From: Insolitispirillum peregrinum
Lineage (GTDB): Bacteria > Pseudomonadota > Alphaproteobacteria > Rhodospirillales > Rhodospirillaceae
Direction of reading: 5' to 3'
DNA length: 64,000 bases
Assembly (NCBI RefSeq): GCF_900156605.1
Contig: NZ_FTOA01000006.1
Span: 248,001 to 312,000, forward strand
A program made the position numbers and the translations under genes. This document shows positions 60,811-64,000 of this stretch, in pieces (within the stretch, counting starts at the first letter, position 1; each line of letters begins with the position of its first letter). The notes beneath the pieces were generated by a model. The model ran no database searches, had not been told where the DNA came from, and saw nothing but the letters and a program-made list of their open reading frames with translations.

Positions 60811-61227
60811 TCAGGCTTTGCTGTCCTCAGCACCGGCCTCAGCACCGGTGTCACCATCCTCGGCGGCGTACAGGCTTTCCTGGTCATCGTCCGGCGGGAT
60901 GCTGCTGTCGGCACCAAGGGCGGTCGGCGGAACCGAGCGACGACCCTGCGGGCGACGGGCCGGGGTTCCGGCGGCGGACTTGGCTTTCAGGCGTTCTTCC
61001 AGCGCATCCAGACGGGCCAGCAGGGCCTCGTTTTCGCTGCGCGCCTGGGCGGCCATCGCCTTGACCACATCGAATTCTTCGCGCGGAACCAGTTCCATAT
61101 CCGCCAGAACGCGCTCGACGCGGCCACGGATCAACAGTTCAATTTCTTCCCGCACCCCGGACAGGGCACCCAGGGCGCCACCGGCCACGCGGGCCAGGTC
61201 GTCAAACAGGCGGTTCTGGTTCGGCAT
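60811..61227 (-). CDS. ubiK: UbiK/BMFP (YqiC-like) accessory protein
   Basis: 138 residues from ATG 61227, with GAGGAA 7 bp upstream; a longer frame to 61308 is unlikely. The N-terminal part NRLFDDLARVAGGALGALSG, then VREEIELLIRGRVERVLADM and ELVPREEFDVVKAMA, is the BMFP/UbiK pattern. A coiled coil (ENEALLARLDALEERL) and an acidic low-complexity tail follow. UbiK helps ubiquinone synthesis under oxygen in gammaproteobacteria; the same role here is inference. In related genomes it sits near lgt, as it does here. Confidence 0.87.
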   Translation of the reverse strand: MPNQNRLFDDLARVAGGALGALSGVREEIELLIRGRVERVLADMELVPREEFDVVKAMAAQARSENEALLARLDALEERLKAKSAAGTPARRPQGRRSVPPTALGADSSIPPDDDQESLYAAEDGDTGAEAGAEDSKA

Positions 61228-61553
61228 GATTGCATTCCTCAAGCGTGTCTGGCCCAAAACGTGCCACACCCGGCGCATCGTGATGATCGCGTCCTGCGGG
61301 ACCGGCATATCAGGCTGGAAACCGGTCAGGCAACCGCCCGACCTGTGATCGGCGCATTATGAAGAGGCTCGTGATGCAAAGCAAGGCCCGGGCAGTGGTC
61401 CGGCGGGCAAGACAGGATCGAGATAGCATATTGTCGCTGTTGCATTCCGGTCCTATAAACAGTCGTGCCCGAGACCGGGTCGGCTGCTGAGCCTGGCCGT
61501 CTGCGGGCTGACGATCAACGCGACGCAAACGGCGTGACGGAAGGGGTGCAGGC

Positions 61554-62540
61554 ATGTATGTGGTCACAGGCGGGGCCGGCTTTATCGGCTCGAACATCCT
61601 GGCGGCTTTGGAAGAGCGCGGCCTGCGGGATCTGGTGGTGGTTGACCGGCTGCGCGACGGCGTCAAGTGGCGCAACATCTCGAAACGCGAGCTGAGCGAC
61701 ATCGTTGCCCCCGAGCACATCTTTGATTTCCTCGAGCTGCACAAGAAAAAGCTGAAGGCGATCATCCACATGGGGGCCATTTCCGCCACCACCGAGCGCG
61801 ACGCCGACAAGATCGTCACCAACAATTTCAACCTGACGGTGGCGCTGTACCGCTGGTGCGCGATCAACGAGGTGCGCTTTATCTATGCCTCGTCGGCGGC
61901 GACCTATGGCGACGGCACCGCAGGCTTTGATGACAGTCCGACCTGCGAAGCCCTGTCGCTGTTGCGCCCGCTGAATGCTTATGGCTGGTCCAAGCACCTG
62001 TTCGACCGCCGCCTGCTGCGCCAGATTGCCGATGGCCGCAAGACGCCGCCGCAATGGGTCGGCCTGAAGTTCTTCAACGTTTATGGCCCGAACGAATATC
62101 ACAAGGGCGCCCAGTCCAGCGTGGTCAGTCAGGTTTACCCGCGGGCGGCGCAAAACGCCCACTTCGACCTGTTCCGCTCGCATCATCCGGACTATGCCGA
62201 TGGTGGCCAGTTGCGCGATTTCATCTGGGTCGGCGATGTGGTCAACGTGATCATGTGGATGCTCGACACCCCATCGGTGTCCGGGCTGTTCAATCTGGGC
62301 ACCGGCAAGGCGCGCACCTTCCTTGATCTGGCCTCGGCGGTCTATCACTCGCTGGGCAAAACGCCGAACATCCGCTTTGTCGATACCCCGGTCAGCATCC
62401 GCGATAAATACCAATATTTCACGGAAGCCCGGATGGACCGCTTGCGGCAGGCAGGCTATACCGGAGCCTTCACCAGTCTGGAAGACGGCGTACAGCAGTA
62501 CGTACAGGGCTTTCTCGCCCAGCCGGACCCCTACAAGTAA
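61554..62540 (+). CDS. hldD: ADP-L-glycero-D-manno-heptose 6-epimerase
   Basis: 328 residues, short-chain dehydrogenase type. Makes the L,D form of ADP-heptose for lipopolysaccharide core. Seen: NAD site VTGGAGFIGSNILAAL, DRLRDGVKWRNI, IIHMGAISATTERDADKI, the SSAATYGDG strand, catalytic YGWSKHLFDRRLL, FFNVYGPNEYHKG and MASVV-equivalent QSSVVSQVY. The DFIWVGDVVNVIMWML segment is typical of HldD. GGAAGGGG lies upstream of ATG 61554. It ends 17 bp before the lgt start, so the two are cotranscribed. Confidence 0.92.
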   Translation: MYVVTGGAGFIGSNILAALEERGLRDLVVVDRLRDGVKWRNISKRELSDIVAPEHIFDFLELHKKKLKAIIHMGAISATTERDADKIVTNNFNLTVALYRWCAINEVRFIYASSAATYGDGTAGFDDSPTCEALSLLRPLNAYGWSKHLFDRRLLRQIADGRKTPPQWVGLKFFNVYGPNEYHKGAQSSVVSQVYPRAAQNAHFDLFRSHHPDYADGGQLRDFIWVGDVVNVIMWMLDTPSVSGLFNLGTGKARTFLDLASAVYHSLGKTPNIRFVDTPVSIRDKYQYFTEARMDRLRQAGYTGAFTSLEDGVQQYVQGFLAQPDPYK

Positions 62541-62557
62541 GATCACAGGAGGCTCCC

Positions 62558-63367
62558 CTGCAGTATCCAGCCCTTGATCCCGTCGCCTTCAGCATCGGTC
62601 CGCTGGCAATCCGCTGGTACGCTTTGGCCTATATCGCCGGGTTGTTGTCCGGCTGGGGCCTGATGCGGCGGTTTGCCGATGCATCGCTGACCCTGACCCG
62701 CGAGGCGGTGGACGATTTTCTGACCTGGGCCACCTTTGGGGTGATTCTGGGCGGGCGTCTGGGTTACGTGCTGTTTTACAAGCCGGGGTTCTACCTGCTG
62801 CACCCGCTGGAAATCGTCAAGGTGTGGGAAGGCGGCATGTCGTTCCACGGCGGCTGTCTGGGGGTGATCGTGGCGGTGATCCTGTTCGCCCGTCGCCGTC
62901 AGGTGCCGGTGTTCCATCTGGGCGATCTGGTCTGTACAGTGGTGCCGCTGGGGCTGTTCTTCGGGCGGCTGGCCAACTTCATCAACGGTGAACTGTTTGG
63001 CCGTCCGGCGGACCCGACCGAAGTACCATGGGCGATGGTCTTTCCCCGTGGTGGCGCTCTGCCCCGCCACCCCAGCCAGTTGTACGAGGCGGCGCTGGAA
63101 GGGGCTGCGCTGTTCCTGCTGCTGATGCTGGCCCGCTCGCTGCCGGTGTTCCGCCGCCATCCCGGCTCGATGGCCGGGTTGTTCCTGACCGGCTATGGTC
63201 TGGCCCGCTTCACCGCCGAGTTCTTCCGCGAGCCGGATGATTTCCTCGGCCTGCTGTGGGCCGGGGCCTCGATGGGGCAATTGCTGAGCCTGCCGATGAT
63301 CGTGGCAGGGCTGGCGCTGACCGGCTGGGTGCTGCGTCAACCGCCCTCGCTGCCGTACAAAGCCTGA
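62558..63367 (+). CDS. lgt: Phosphatidylglycerol:prolipoprotein diacylglyceryl transferase, CTG start
   Basis: 269 residues if started at CTG 62558, which has AGGAGG 5 bp upstream. The first codons give QYPALDPVAFSIGPLAIRWY, the normal Lgt N-terminus, and no ATG, GTG or TTG fits before the stretch. A start at TTG 62624 would remove that part. Seen further on: GGRLGYVLFYKPGFY, GGMSFHGGCLGVIVAV, the signature FFGRLANFINGELFGRP and HPSQLYEAALEG. Seven membrane helices fit. Lgt adds diacylglycerol to the lipobox Cys of prolipoproteins, such as the TolC-SPOR protein here. Confidence 0.93.
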   Translation: MQYPALDPVAFSIGPLAIRWYALAYIAGLLSGWGLMRRFADASLTLTREAVDDFLTWATFGVILGGRLGYVLFYKPGFYLLHPLEIVKVWEGGMSFHGGCLGVIVAVILFARRRQVPVFHLGDLVCTVVPLGLFFGRLANFINGELFGRPADPTEVPWAMVFPRGGALPRHPSQLYEAALEGAALFLLLMLARSLPVFRRHPGSMAGLFLTGYGLARFTAEFFREPDDFLGLLWAGASMGQLLSLPMIVAGLALTGWVLRQPPSLPYKA

Positions 63368-63378
63368 GGCGCCGGGCG

Positions 63379-64000
63379 GTGGTGTCTGTTTCTCCCTTGA
63401 CTGAACAGGTGCGGGCCCGCTGTCGTGACAGCGGGCCGTTGCCGTTGTCGCAGGTGATGGCCGAGGCGGTGCAGGCCTATTATGCCGGTGGTCGTGCCTT
63501 TGGGGCCGACGGTGATTTCACCACCGCACCGGAAATCAGCCAGACCTATGGCGAGCTGCTGGGGCTGTGGTCGGTGGTGGTGTGGCAGATGATGGGCTGC
63601 CCGTCGCCGGTGCGCTGGGTCGAAGTCGGGCCGGGGCGGGGAACGCTGATCCGTGACGCCCTGCGGGCGGCGGCGGCGGTTCCGGCCTTTCTGGCCGCTG
63701 TTGATCTGCATCTGGTGGAAACCAGTCCGGCCCTGCGGGATCAGCAACGGCAGGCGGTGGGCGAGCGGCCTTGCCAGTGGCATGACACGCTGGCGACGGT
63801 TCCTGCCGGGCCGATGATCCTGCTGGCCAATGAATTCCTTGACGCCCTGCCGATTGAACAATGGGTGCGCTCGCCGTTGGGCTGGCACCAGCGCTGTGTG
63901 GAGTGGGTCGAGTCCCGGCAGGAGCTGGCCTTTACGCTGGCTCCGGCGCTGTCGGCGGCGGATGAGGCTGCCTTGTGTGACCGTTGGGGCGAGCCGTTCC
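63379..64000 (+). CDS. MidA/NDUFAF7-family SAM-dependent methyltransferase (partial, runs off the window)
   Basis: About 207 residues are visible from GTG 63379 or GTG 63382 (GAGG 8 bp upstream), and the frame is open at the right edge. Seen: GDFTTAPEISQTYGELLGLW, the SAM-binding VEVGPGRGTLIRDALRA, LVETSPALRDQQ and ANEFLDALPIEQWV. These mark the DUF185/MidA family, whose mitochondrial member NDUFAF7 methylates a complex I subunit. It begins 11 bp after lgt; lgt-midA is a common order in Rhodospirillales. Confidence 0.92.
   Translation, partial: MVSVSPLTEQVRARCRDSGPLPLSQVMAEAVQAYYAGGRAFGADGDFTTAPEISQTYGELLGLWSVVVWQMMGCPSPVRWVEVGPGRGTLIRDALRAAAAVPAFLAAVDLHLVETSPALRDQQRQAVGERPCQWHDTLATVPAGPMILLANEFLDALPIEQWVRSPLGWHQRCVEWVESRQELAFTLAPALSAADEAALCDRWGEPF

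Overview
The window reads as chromosomal DNA of a GC-rich alphaproteobacterium, most likely in the Rhodospirillales. Supporting genes are a phasin (polyhydroxyalkanoate storage), CcoG/FixG, a DUF1674 SdhAF4 protein, a polyphosphate gene set, and UbiK, Lgt and MidA near the right end. The genus cannot be set from sequence alone.

Layout. 1-8.4 kb: polyphosphate metabolism (end of a probable polyphosphate kinase, Ppx/GppA, polyphosphate:AMP phosphotransferase), an aminotransferase, and the glycolytic pair gap-pgk. 8.4-12.2 kb: a ModE-type regulator, a small SdhAF4 gene, an unknown gene and ccoG. 12.6-30.1 kb: a type I secretion locus. One arm (minus strand) encodes a small protein, a LuxR-HTH/cyclase-like/STAND-ATPase regulator, a TolC-type outer-membrane lipoprotein carrying a C-terminal SPOR domain, and a secreted unknown. 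The other arm (plus strand) encodes two ABC exporter modules fused in one 1304-residue chain, an HlyD adaptor, and a 2256-residue RTX protein whose stalk is 148 uninterrupted copies of an 18-bp repeat. 30.2-34.3 kb: an XRE/S24 repressor with a divergent unknown gene, a zinc-ribbon protein, a DUF123 nuclease-like protein, a phosphonoacetaldehyde hydrolase and tRNA-Gly(CCC).

34.3-41 kb is an accessory region. A tyrosine integrase and one cargo gene sit between 112-bp INVERTED copies of the tRNA-Gly 3' half plus flank. A serine recombinase and several unknown, lower-GC genes follow. 41-47.4 kb is an iron-uptake operon (FecI sigma, FecR, TonB receptor, DUF3649, PepSY). 47.4-52.4 kb encodes a hybrid histidine kinase and an HD-GYP response regulator. 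52.6-57.4 kb holds three tandem paralogues of an exported protein family with AT-rich, divergent middles and nearly identical ends, then a LysM-like protein with two kinds of internal repeat. Copies of a dispersed double-hairpin repeat lie between and after them. 57.5-64 kb: a hemerythrin-like protein, phasin, proC, ubiK-like gene, heptose epimerase, lgt (apparently starting at CTG) and the start of midA.

The most unusual parts are the type I secretion locus with its mucin-like substrate, the mosaic exported-protein array with its repeats, and the inverted tRNA-Gly attachment repeats. All functional calls come from motif reading; no database search was run.
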